The notes under the pieces were generated by a model. The model ran no database searches. It worked only from the letters and a program-made list of their open reading frames with translations, and was not told where the DNA came from. Both the position numbers and the translations under genes were made by a program. A stretch of DNA of 64,000 nt. It comes from Ephemerocybe angulata. Taxonomy: Eukaryota; Basidiomycota; Agaricomycetes; Agaricales; Psathyrellaceae. Positions 13,138-23,458 of this stretch are shown one piece after another (the stretch's first letter is position 1; every line of letters begins with the position of its first letter). The stretch covers positions 434,001 through 498,000 of the forward strand of contig JAACJK010000219.1 of NCBI GenBank assembly GCA_013368325.1. Reading direction: 5' to 3'.

Positions 13138-15977
13138 TTAATCGTCTCCATCTGACTCCTCACATGCATCATTGTCGAAACTGGCGACATCATTATCATC
13201 TTCGTCTTCACCATTCTCATCATCTTCGTCTTCATCGTCCCGGACATCCTCCTCCTCCTCATCATCATCACTGTCCCATTCCTCACCAGACTCCTCCTCT
13301 TCATCCGCAGTTTCACCTTCTTCCACCGCCATCGTCACCCTTTGCTCCCGGTACGACCTACACATTTGGTTGAAGAGATAATCCACGCGCTCCTTCGGTT
13401 CCCTTATCTTATGGCTAGACTTATGTCAGCGACTATCCCTTTATCCACCTCCCAAAACAAAAAGAAGAACTCACTGTTTCTTCAGGTGCTTCAGGATTAA
13501 CGGAAGGTCACCCGACTGGCCGTACAGTTCCGATGGATCCTCGTGCCCGTTAAGAAAGGGGTCGTTAAAAAGATCTTCGCGACAGTGGTTACAGTACCAC
13601 ACAGGTAAAGCTTCCAACATGGCCATGGATTTTATCGACTCTTTGGCCCGCACGCGCTCCCGGAGTTCAGGGTCCCATGCATCCAGCGTGTCGAAGGGAA
13701 CGAGGCTTTCCTCGTCCTCGTCCCCATCCTCGCCGAAGATATGCCACCACGCATGAGTCAACTACAGGGGGGTTTTATTTAGTCAAAGCTCGCAGTTCGT
13801 TAAACCTGAGGACGTACCGCCGATCTCCAAGTGAAGCTCTCAATCTCCCAATGCCCGCCGAAGAAGCGTGTAAGATCATTCGACTCCTGGCACAACTCGC
13901 AATAGAACCGCTCGTCGTGGGCATCCATCTGCTTCGCCGTCGTGGTATAAGGATCGAATCCACACACGTCCTCCACAAGCATACGCGCATGTTGCGAAAG
14001 GATGTCGCTATAGACCGGGAGGCGGGACGACAGCAGGACATCTTTGTCGTTCTCGCTTGCAGAGAAGTGACATGTCGACAGCATGTCCCATCCAATGAGG
14101 ACCTCCCCTTGCTCTCCCGGGTAGCCGTGCTGCCGTTTAGGGGACAGGTCAGTAGGTTTGCAGAATACGGAGGTCGCTAGCTTTAGAGGGTGCGGTTTTG
14201 AGTCCTTCTTGTAATTTGAACGAGGGAGCTGCTTCGTTAGATCCTGTGTTCTCTTGGCGATGAATCGCGAGATGATGTTGGGAAAGTCGTCGGCGATGGG
14301 CTGGAAATCTTCTGTCGTGACAGAGATAGATGGGTCGAGGTCTAAGATGGCTTTGACCTCGGGGAGGTGAAAGAGGTCGTGTGTGCGTGGGTAAGTCAAG
14401 GTTTCGGAAGTAGGGGCTGTTGATAAGGAGAGCCATGAGTGCCATGCTTTGGCGAGTATATTGCACCTTGTATAGGTCGCTTTAATCTTGAGACGACGCA
14501 GCCTCTCGTCCCTCCTCTTGATTATCAATATTTCGTATTTCTGCTTCAACGTCTCAAACACTAGGGAGCTTGGTTAATTATAGGGAGACATGATAAGAAG
14601 CATCCTTACCTCGGTCTGAGATATTTGCAGATCCGTGGAGAATGATGAAGTGCCTGCTGTTCTCAATCTGCGGACGCACGTCCTCTTGGAAGTATCCCAG
14701 CGAAACGAAACGTCGGATGATTCTGTAACCAGGTCAGCCAAGGGCTCGGAGCGATGTATAGTATACACACGTCTCAACGCGTTCTTCTCGAAGGTAAGAA
14801 GCCCACTCGTTAGAGCTGTCTGCTGCCTATCGCGGTCTTTCATTAGTGGAGTGGTGGTCATGCGACGAAAAATTGCCCACCTCCTCTATCTTATCAATGA
14901 ATTCCCTTCTCTCTTTCTTAAATGCTTCCAAACGTTTGGGTGCCCCGCGCTTCTTGGATGAAATATCTTGTTGTAGGGATTTCCATGCCGTTTCTGTTTC
15001 CCGGGCGTCATGCTCCCAGTAGTAAGGCTCATTGCCTCCCCACATCTCCGACTGGGCACCATCTGAAAAGATTCGTCTTATTAGCGCATGCTGCAATAAC
15101 TCTTGAGTTTCGAACGAACGCGGGCCTTACAGTAGGTGCAAGGCACGAAGTCTAGAAGAGCAATGTCGCTGTCTGGAAAGTTCCGACCAAAATCCTCCCT
15201 TGTGAGATAGCTGTTCACACAGGTTATGAGATAAGTCAATGAAGCATAAAAAAGTGCGGCACTCACTGGTTCTTTCTGCAATCTCTGCAGATGCGTTTGA
15301 GGAGAAAAAACTCCACCCCAGAATGTAAGGCGCCGCAAACCTGACGGATCGGGAGGGCGAGGTTAGGACTAAGCACATTCGTCAGATGTGACAGCGAGAA
15401 CATACACAACATTCAGAGTTGAAGAGGAATGCCATCCACCTGGCCTCTGTAAATCCGGGGGCAGGTTCCGGAGCGTTATATTCCTCCCTTTTGAGCTTCC
15501 AAACTATGTTCAAGGGTGGGCGTGCGAGCGTCCGGTAAAAGACTTTGTTGGCTACCATTACCTGCAGCAGATCCTCGGGGTCAAGCAGCAGAAATATCTA
15601 AAACGCGAATCAGCCTTCGCCATCTATTCCTCTATTTGCTCTCTTACCTGAAGGAGAATATCGAGCGGCAATTCCGGGAGAAGGCTGAGGTCTTTTCGAC
15701 CTCTTTCACTTCGGCCTCGGTTGGAGAAGATAGACTGTCCCACTTCGCTCGTTACACGAGCCTTCTTCCGCTGAGGCTCTCTCCGACACGTTTCTTGAGC
15801 TGAAGTACCCCCTGACACGTCGAATCAAATTGACCACCCCTGAGTCCCTATGTTTTTTTTTCAAGGTTAGTGCGACATACCAAGTTCAGCCGGCCCCGGT
15901 GCATCGTTCACTGAGGTGCCACCAATTTCGGCGTTTCCAGCCTCATCCAAGGCTTTCTGGCCTCGAGTGCGTGCCAT
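13138..15977 (-). CDS. F-box protein with C-terminal zinc-like motif and acidic tail (paralogue of 7908-10615)
   Basis: Probable SCF adaptor. Eleven minus-strand exons (15977-15881, 15811-15648, 15597-15406, 15340-15267, 15210-15131, 15062-14881, 14826-14771, 14722-14610, 14560-13818, 13761-13475, 13414-13138) give 754 aa. A basic N-terminus (QRKKAR) precedes the F-box (LSLLPELPLDILLQ then IFLLLDPEDLLQ). A CxxC (RICRDCRK) follows, then a long middle exon ending in FTWRSA as in the paralogue. CNHC with a later HLKKQHH pair forms the C-terminal zinc-like site. Unlike the paralogue it ends in a highly acidic tail of about 70 residues. Start: the ATG giving MARTRGQ, analogous to MVTTRKQ in the paralogue. 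The two genes are convergent. Confidence 0.83.
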
Positions 15978-16538
15978 ATTGCCGAGTACGATGAGGTTAA
16001 TGACAAAGTCGCGTCCGGACTCCGGTCTTCAAATTCAAACGCGATGCCGAGAGATGTATTGCCCTGTTTGTCAGAGGCTTCCCATCTAAGCGCGCATGAG
16101 CGCTTGCATGCTCGCAAGGCTGTCTTGTCTTTGAACAACGATGCAGCTCGTCTAGTAATGCTTTGAACCCAGAACAGAACTTAATCGTCGAAATCCTCTG
16201 GGAATTCAGAGAAAAAGCCAGTTTGTCTGACCCGAGCACCGTCAAGGACCTGGTTCTCATTGGAACGAACATGCCACGATTCAAGTTGAACGGAGTGGTG
16301 CGTACATCTACATCTTCCTGGTACAATCCTGGTATTCCAATTGATTAATGTTTTAAATGCGAGCCATGTATATACTGAGGCAGCATGGATATAAATGAAA
16401 GAACAATGAAAAGAAAAGCCGAACAATAATGAAGAATAAAAAAACAACAGCAGAAATCGTCACAGAGGAAAGCAGCATCCAATCGTCATCGTCAGTCGTA
16501 CCATGCATAGCACCGCAGCGTCGTCGCGAATCGTAACC
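15978..16538. other. Intergenic
   Basis: Holds the promoter side of the minus-strand F-box/zinc gene and the 3' end of the coiled-coil gene. Only short open frames without domains are present. Nothing else recognised. Confidence 0.45.
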
Positions 16539-19286
16539 CTACATAACGACACACCGCCCCTGGCTCGCCTCCTTCAACTGCCTCAACTCCTCCTCTGTGG
16601 TATCCTTCACATTCTTCACCTCATCCTCCGCCGCCTTCAACTTCGTCTCCAGCGCCGCAAGCGCCTTCGCCTTCGCCTCCTTCTCCTTACTCAGCTCCGC
16701 AACCTGCGCCTCAAGCCCCTTCTTCTCCTGCTCCTTCCCATCGATCTCGCCGCGGAGAGTGGTCTTCTCCAACTCCATAGCCTCGAGAGCGCGTTTCTGC
16801 TCCGCCAAGCTAGCCTGGAGCTTCGACACCCTCTCGTCGTTCTGCGCCACCGTCGCCTTGAGCTCCGCACGCGCCTCAGCAAGATCCTCCTTCAATCCAT
16901 CGACATTGGTCTTCAACGAGTTGACATCACGGTCCTTCTGCGTCAACAGGGCCGCCTTCTCCGCCCGGACGGCGTCCAGCTCCTTCTGAAGCGCATCCAC
17001 GCGCTCCGCACCGCTCGACTGCGCGGCGTCCGCATCCTCCTTGGCAGCCTTGACCTGAGCCTGGAGGTCAGCTACGATGCTGCTATGATCTTCCTTGCCC
17101 GCGGTCGCGGCAGCGAGCTGCTCTTCAAGCGCCTTGCGCTCGCTGACCTTGGCCTCGACATCCTTCTCCAGAGCCGCAACGCGCTCCTCCTTCGCAGCCT
17201 TGTCCTGGACCAAAGCTTCGCGCTCAGCGTCCCAGGCGCTCTTAGCCTCCGCAGCCTCCTTCTGCAGACGCTCAGCCTCGGCCTTTGCAGCCTCGAGATC
17301 CTTCGCCGACTGAGATTTCAGCGTCTCGACACCCGCAGCCGAAGACGCGAGCTGCGTTTGAAGGGCCTCCTTCTCGGTAGCGGCAGCCGCGAGAGCCTCC
17401 TCCAAAGCCTTGCGTTCGCCCTCCTTCGCTTCGACGCTCTGTTCCAGCGCCTTCTTCTCTCCTTCTACACCAGCCTTCTCCTTTGCCAGACTCTCGAGCT
17501 CAGTGGCCAAAGCCTCCTTCTCTTTGGCCAAGGCCGCAAGGTCAGTGTCCTTCGCTGCGACGTTGCTCTTCAACACGACGAGCTCCTCATCGACCGACTT
17601 CTTCTCAGCCTCAAGCCTCTCCTGCACCTCCCTCTTCTCCTTCGCTAGCACCTCCTTCTCCTCCGCCACCTTCGTGAGCTCCGCCGCCTTGGCTTCAACC
17701 TCAGCCTTTACCGCGACAAGCTCCTCGCTCAGCTCCTTCTTCTGGCTCTCGAGCGCTGTCTTCTCAACTTCCCTCTCCTTAGCGGATGCCACCTTCTCCT
17801 CCTCCAGACGCTTCACCTCAACTTGCTTAGCCTCGACGTCCTGCTCAACGACAGCCAGACGCTCCTTGAGCTCCTTCGATTCGCTCTCAGCGCGCGCCTC
17901 CGCGTCTGCTTTGGCCTTGACCAAGCTCTCCTTCTCCGCAGCCCACCCCTCCTTGTCCTCCGAGAGTTGCTTGAGTTCAGCAGCCTTGGCCTCGGCCTGG
18001 GCTTCGACGGCAGCCAGACGCTCGGAGAGAGCCGCCTTCTCGCTCTCAAGACCCTGAGCCTGTTCGCTCTTCTCCTTCACAAGAGCATCACGCTCAGCGG
18101 CCCACGCTTCTTGCTGTTGCTTGGCCTCTGCCTGCGCGGCCGCGATCTCCTTCGCTGACTGCGCTTTGAGCGATTCCAAGCTCTCCTCCGCTGCCTTGAC
18201 CTTGGCCTGGAGTTCTTCAACGGTGCGGGTGCTGGCTTCCTTCTCCGTGGTGAGGGCAGCGAGCTCGTCGGCAAATTTCTTGCGTTCGGCATCGAGTTCT
18301 GACTGCAGCACAACTAGACGTTCCTGGGCGTCAGACTTGTCCTTCGATAGGCTCTCGCGCTCCGCGGCCAAAGACTTCTTCTCGTCCGCAACACGCTGGA
18401 GCTCTGCCTCAACCGAAGCCAGGCGTTCGTCAACGGCCTTCTTCTCCCCCTCGAACTTGCTGAGTTCAGCGAGTTCGGTCTCCTTCGTCTTGAGATCGGC
18501 TTGCAGAGCAGTGAGACGTTCCTGGACGTCCGACTTCTCCTTCGATAAACCCTCACGTTCTTCAGCCCAAGACTTCTTCTCCTCCTCGACGCCCTTAAGC
18601 TCAGCCTCCTTTGCCTCAACCTCAGCCTTTATCGAAGTGAGACGTTCGTCGACAGCCTTCTTCTCTCCCTCAAGCTTCTGCTCAAGCTCAGCCTTCTCCT
18701 TCGATAAACTCGCCTGCTGCGCGCCCAAAACCTCCTTCTCCTCCACCAATCGCTTCAACTCCTCCGCCTTCTTCTCCACCTCACTCTCCAACCCACCTAG
18801 ACGCTCACTAAGCGCCGCCTTCTCCGCCTCCAACTTCTCCTGCACCTCCGCCTTCTCCTTCACCAACCCCTCGCGCTCCGCCGTCCACGCCTCCCTCTGC
18901 TCCTTCGCATTCTCCATAAACCGCCTATTCAGCTCCTTCGCACTCTCCACCTCCTTCGCCGACCGCGCCTGGAAGCTCTCCAGCTCCGCCTTCGCCGCCT
19001 CCACCTGCCGCTCGAGCTCCTCCACGCGCCCGTCGTCTACCGGCGAGCTGGGCTCCGACCCTCCCGCGCCATTCGCCGCTGAGATATCGACAGATCCTGC
19101 AAGCGACGACGAAGACTTTTTCTTCTTCTTCTTCTTATTCTTGCGTCCGCTCTTGCTCGCGACGCTGCCGGTGTCGCTGTCGCGGGCCTGGTCGTCGAAG
19201 GTGCCGGTGATAGGGGACGCTACGGTTATCGGCTCCGAGGTCGCGAGCGGTGAAGTGGGGGTGGCGGGTGTGGGGTCGGTCGACAT
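16539..19286 (-). CDS. Large coiled-coil protein with C-terminal CaaX box
   Basis: Intronless, 915 aa. The N-terminal ~90 residues are disordered and Pro/Ser/Thr-rich, with a poly-lysine run (residues ~53-60). From about residue 95 to the end it is one nearly unbroken Glu/Lys/Ala/Leu heptad coiled coil with recurring phrases such as EKEALATELESLAKEK, indicating internal repeat growth. It ends in CVVM, a fit to the farnesylation CaaX motif, so membrane attachment of a long rod is plausible (inference). I do not recognise a named orthologue; golgin, lamin-like or spindle/tethering roles are all possible. Start at 19286 (MSTDPTP) is preferred to an ATG 17 codons upstream. Strong codon bias creates a long antisense open frame that I regard as a shadow. 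Confidence 0.85.
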   Translation of the reverse strand: MSTDPTPATPTSPLATSEPITVASPITGTFDDQARDSDTGSVASKSGRKNKKKKKKKSSSSLAGSVDISAANGAGGSEPSSPVDDGRVEELERQVEAAKAELESFQARSAKEVESAKELNRRFMENAKEQREAWTAEREGLVKEKAEVQEKLEAEKAALSERLGGLESEVEKKAEELKRLVEEKEVLGAQQASLSKEKAELEQKLEGEKKAVDERLTSIKAEVEAKEAELKGVEEEKKSWAEEREGLSKEKSDVQERLTALQADLKTKETELAELSKFEGEKKAVDERLASVEAELQRVADEKKSLAAERESLSKDKSDAQERLVVLQSELDAERKKFADELAALTTEKEASTRTVEELQAKVKAAEESLESLKAQSAKEIAAAQAEAKQQQEAWAAERDALVKEKSEQAQGLESEKAALSERLAAVEAQAEAKAAELKQLSEDKEGWAAEKESLVKAKADAEARAESESKELKERLAVVEQDVEAKQVEVKRLEEEKVASAKEREVEKTALESQKKELSEELVAVKAEVEAKAAELTKVAEEKEVLAKEKREVQERLEAEKKSVDEELVVLKSNVAAKDTDLAALAKEKEALATELESLAKEKAGVEGEKKALEQSVEAKEGERKALEEALAAAATEKEALQTQLASSAAGVETLKSQSAKDLEAAKAEAERLQKEAAEAKSAWDAEREALVQDKAAKEERVAALEKDVEAKVSERKALEEQLAAATAGKEDHSSIVADLQAQVKAAKEDADAAQSSGAERVDALQKELDAVRAEKAALLTQKDRDVNSLKTNVDGLKEDLAEARAELKATVAQNDERVSKLQASLAEQKRALEAMELEKTTLRGEIDGKEQEKKGLEAQVAELSKEKEAKAKALAALETKLKAAEDEVKNVKDTTEEELRQLKEASQGRCVVM

Positions 19287-19578
19287 TATGGCTAAGTCCG
19301 TGTCCTTTAGGAGGTGGACAAGTCTATGACAGACCACTCGGATGTCGGTACATTGTGGGGAGATTTTTTACCGGGCCTTGTTTGGACTTTGATCAAACTG
19401 ACTAAGATCTACCTTATCTTATCTTATCTTCCTCGGAGTGAACTGATCATCCGTTGGCTTGGATATTCGCAGTATGCATGGTACATATTGTACAGGAATC
19501 GAGTGTTCGCTATGGGGAATAATTGTTCAATGCGCAGTCACCAAGAAAGCAAGCAGGAAATACAAAAGCAACGAAACC

Positions 19579-22500
19579 TCAAACAGAGAACGGCACCCAA
19601 GCCTCCACCAACCCATCCGCAGCCTTCGTCACAGCCGCCCACTCCGGCAAGAACGTCAACACCTCCTCAAACGCCGGGATCTTCGCCTTTTCCTCCCCCC
19701 TGAACGACCCATTATCCACCATCCCACTCTCATACTCCGCCCACTCACACGCAATCTTCCCACTGAGCGTCCCATCCTCCTCCTCCCCATTATCACCCCT
19801 CGCCAGCCTCGTAGGCTCCCAGTCCACGTCCACCACAAACGTCCGATCCCACGTCCGACTCCACAGCCTAACCTCCGTCGCCCCGTGCTCCTGGTCAACC
19901 GGGTATCCAGGCTGCATCCCGCGCGACCCGCCCTCCACAGTGTACCGCACGACCTTGACCCCCGACTGCTCGGGAGAGTCGAAGTACAGCCGGCAGTTGC
20001 GCGTGTTGCGCCCCTGGATAGTGATCTTCGCGGAGGCCCAGCTCGTGCGCGTGACATCGGCCTTGAGCCAGGTGGAGGAAGAGGAGGATCCTGGCCACCA
20101 GCCCCACGGGTCCTTCCCGCCGGGTGAGGGCACCAGTCTCGCTCCGCTATCCCATTCGCAAGTGAGGAGACCAGCGCGTCGCACATCTTGGGTGCAGTTC
20201 AGATCCTTGCCCCTTGAGGAAGGGAGGTAAGGAATAACAGAGTGGAGGAAGACGGGGCTTGCGGTAAGCAAGGTCGTCACTTTGGGCGCAGAAAGAGATG
20301 TCGTCGTGTTGGTATTGGAATGGAGGAAGACAGTGTCAGGGTTGAGCTTCACGCGCTGCTGGAAGAACACCTTGAATGGATCGTCGTGCGTGAATGGGAA
20401 CACGACCCAAAGATATGTCGTCGTGATGGCGAACACCGTTATAGCGAGGTATGTCAAGCCTTGGTGCAGCTTTGGGCTGTATGGCGCGATGGGGATGATG
20501 AGGAAGACAGCAATGAAGGCAGTCGCAACATAAACTAGGAGCAAACCACCATCAGGTTGTGATTGGATGCAGAGGAGACATGAAACGCACCTGTCGCAGC
20601 GCTACTTCCATCAGTCAGCGTCTGACTCATAGAGTCCAAAAGCATTAAGGCAATCTGTCCCAGCAAAGCCAAGAAAAGGGGAACACTGAGCAGAACCTGA
20701 ACAATCCACCACCCAATCGCTCCACCCTCATCCCCGTCCTTTTTACCTGCATGCCCATTGGACGCAGCAGTACTCGAAGCCAACAGCGGCGTCCTCTCGT
20801 CCCCACGATGCTGCCCATGGTGCCTATCATCGTCCGAGTCACTACTGCTGCTTCCCGAGCCCGACCTGCGAGGCGCCCTCCTTTTGCCTTTCACAGCAGG
20901 GTCGTTGCCTGAAGTAAAGCGTTGCAGAATCCCGACAACACTTGCTCCCCATACGCCAATGTACCAAGCCGTGATGACATAGACGCCTCCAACACGAGCT
21001 TTTGCGATGAGAACGGTCGCAAAAAGCAATGCGACCCACGCCAGGAAGTGGACATGCAGCAAGATCGTCGTCTTCTCTTTCTCTCTTGAAATAGTCGCGT
21101 GCTTGATAGGCGACGACGGGAAGGCCAGCTTCAGGGTAAGAACGACGGTAAGATACGCGAGGGTGAAGGCTGAAAGAAGGACAGAATACGGATGGGTATA
21201 AATAATCTATAAACCAGTCAGCACCATACATCAACAACGGAAAGAGAAACTCACGAAAGGGTTCAATGCGACGTATCCCCAAACCAGCAGACCTTGCACA
21301 ACAGTCGTCACAACCAATGCAACCCAGAAGCTGGAATGCTGCCAGATCCGGATGAGGAAACTCCTTGTTCTCAACTTACTCCAGAACGAGGCGCCATCCT
21401 CCCCATCACTAGACCCAAAGGTTCGCGCAGGAGGTCGATTCGAAGCACTCGCCCCGTGTCCAGACTGCTGTGCAGGACGCTTCGGAGGCACAGGCGGTGG
21501 AGTATCGCCCGCGCCAATGACCGCTGCTAGAACGTAAAGAAGCGCGAGGACGATGGGGCCGACAACGAGGGCAACCACGTTGAAAGTTAAAAGTGACTTT
21601 AATCGGAACGATACCATCACGGATTTGAACACTGCCCGCAGGATGAGTAGTTGCTTATGAGGTAAGAAACGGGGAGCTCACAGTCAAAGTAGACACCAGC
21701 ACGCGAGGGTGATTCCTTGGTTTGGGGTTTCTGGCTCAACAGTCCTGATCCCACCCCTCTCGCTACTTCGATCATCGCCCACAAACTCAGTTCGCCGCCA
21801 TCGGTAAACGATGGGCTGTCCCACTTGGTATGGTAGCGACTGCGACCCTTGTAAAACGCGATATCCAGACCCTCCATCCTCACCGGGGCATTTTCAAAGT
21901 CTAGATATGGCATCAGCATTGTCCTTACATAAAGTATAGCAGAAGACTTACTCGGTCCGTGTCTGTCTGACCCAGCGTACACTGAAAAGTCGGTTCCCGA
22001 GCGAATGACGCCACGCGCGAAAGCATCTGAGGACAGTACGTTCCCATGCGGGCTGCGGACACGCGCGGTGCGCGGTGCAGTGTAATATCCTTGAATAGGC
22101 TGCAACGACGTGGACCGGAAGAGCATGGGGCGACCGCCTGCCGCCGCACCTTCCAGATTGACGAACGTAGTCGTCAAATTGGACCACGGGTGCTGCCAGA
22201 ATCTACACATCATATCAGCTATTGGACTCACTTCATAGTAGGTCAACATTGAGCGTACGCATGGGCCCCGTTCAGCCAGTCCTCCTCTCCGTTGTTGATG
22301 TTGAAGATCGCAGTCTTCTCCGTGCGGTTCGACGCAAAGTATTCGATGAGCTGGAGGAGCGTCGTCACCCCCATACCGTCGTCCGTCGCTCCAGGCGCAG
22401 TCGACACCGAGTCGTAATGCGCCGAGAACAGGACAGCTTCGTCAGAGTCGCCTGTTCCGTCGATTTTGACCAACAAGTTGGTTCCTTCGAAGTAGACGGA

Positions 22501-22895
22501 GAACGTCGGGGAGGCCCACGAGGTGTTACTCTTCAGGTCGTTGTCAATGTGCACGTAGTCTCGTCCGTCTGCCATGTCTTTCAGGCGGGAATGGATGTAG
22601 TCCCTGACTGCGTCATTGGCATGCGAGTTGTATGGATGAGGACGCGCCGCTATCTACGAAAGATGAGTAAACCCTCCCTGGCGCGAGAGTTTCGCGAACT
22701 TACATGCTCTAAATCCCTTCGTGCCAGGTCAAGGTTGAGCCATTTCAACTTCTTGCTTCCCTGGTGAGGAATCGATGCAAGCTGGTCGGATACAAAGATG
22801 GATGTGAGTGCGATGATATAGATGAGAACGAGCAGCGTCGTCGTCGGTAGGGTCCTGTACCCAAGTATGGGTCGTATTCGGGATGTGATGGTCAT
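19579..22895 (-). CDS. PFF1: Vacuolar membrane protease, M28 metallopeptidase (PFF1 type)
   Basis: Zinc aminopeptidase-like protein of the vacuolar membrane. Seven minus-strand exons (22895-22704, 22653-22259, 22202-21952, 21900-21682, 21631-21255, 21206-20591, 20534-19579) give 1,001 aa, the usual size. An N-terminal TM (TTLLVLIYIIALTSIFV) precedes the M28 domain, whose metal ligands sit in FSAHYDS (~140), GATDDG (~151) and NNGEED (~183). GLDIAFYKGRSRYHTKWDS is a family block. About eight further TMs follow (for example LLTFNVVALVVGPIVLALL), interrupted by a Ser/Asp-rich loop. A C-terminal lumenal domain of about 250 aa ends the protein. An ATG eight codons upstream (22919) is an alternative start. 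Confidence 0.94.
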
Positions 22896-23161
22896 GGTTG
22901 GGTTCCAATTCGCGAACAAGGGTGCTTATATCCTCAAAATGAACGGAGAAACGTGCCCTTCATAGAACGCCTCGTGTCGGCGGCGCACTATTCACGAAGG
23001 GGTTCAATGCAAGTAAAACAGAGTATTGGGTCAGAGGTTCATGAATTGTGCTGGGTAGAAGATGGAGGTCCAGGTTCAAGGAGGAAATCCAGGATGATGA
23101 TGTCAACACTAAGCACTTCCTCCACTGTCGGGGTTGAAAAATGATGCCTGGCCAAAACATA

Positions 23162-23235
23162 TGGACACATTGGGAATTGAACCCAACACCTCTCGCATGC
23201 TAAGCGAGCGTGATAACCAACTACACCATGTGCCC
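23162..23235 (-). tRNA. tRNA-Ala (AGC), second copy
   Basis: Reverse complement folds exactly like the tRNA at 12849-12922 and is identical over all 74 bases: acceptor GGGCACA/TGTGTCC, anticodon AGC in loop TTAGCAT, T arm with TTCAATT. It lies about 70 bp outside the left arm of the inverted duplication. Confidence 0.97.
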
Positions 23236-23299
23236 GATAAAGATCGGCTCTCATAATAACAACACGGAAGAGAAGGGGCTGTAAAGGCAGGGACCCTCC

Positions 23300-23458
23300 A
23301 CAGTGAGGAACGGGGGTTAGGCTGGAGGGTATGAAGAGGTGCGGGTGGGCATATGGGAAGGGCGGGTATACCCATGTGGCCAACTATGGCTTCTTGGATT
23401 CGGAGTGGAAAGATAGTGTTAAACCGGAGCTGGAGGCGAAGATCGCTGCGAGATCTTG
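23300..23458 (+). pseudogene. GNAT acetyltransferase, C-terminal fragment
   Basis: Only the last ~45 codons are readable, ending YGFLDSEWKDSVKPELEAKI followed by a few residues and a stop. They match the C-terminus of the acetyltransferase remnant at 46784-47440. No upstream part of the domain remains; the sequence runs into the tRNA-Ala region within 70-140 bp. Gene fragment left at the edge of the duplication. Confidence 0.75.

Noticed and set aside
16503..17648. Long plus-strand open frame (381 codons), with another of 402 codons at 18121-19329
   Set aside because: Both are antisense to the coiled-coil gene. They arise from its GAG/AAG-biased codons and read as Leu/Ser/Arg-rich low complexity with no domain.
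22222..22767. Plus-strand open frame of 181 codons
   Set aside because: Antisense shadow of the M28 domain exon, whose minus-strand reading has the catalytic motifs.
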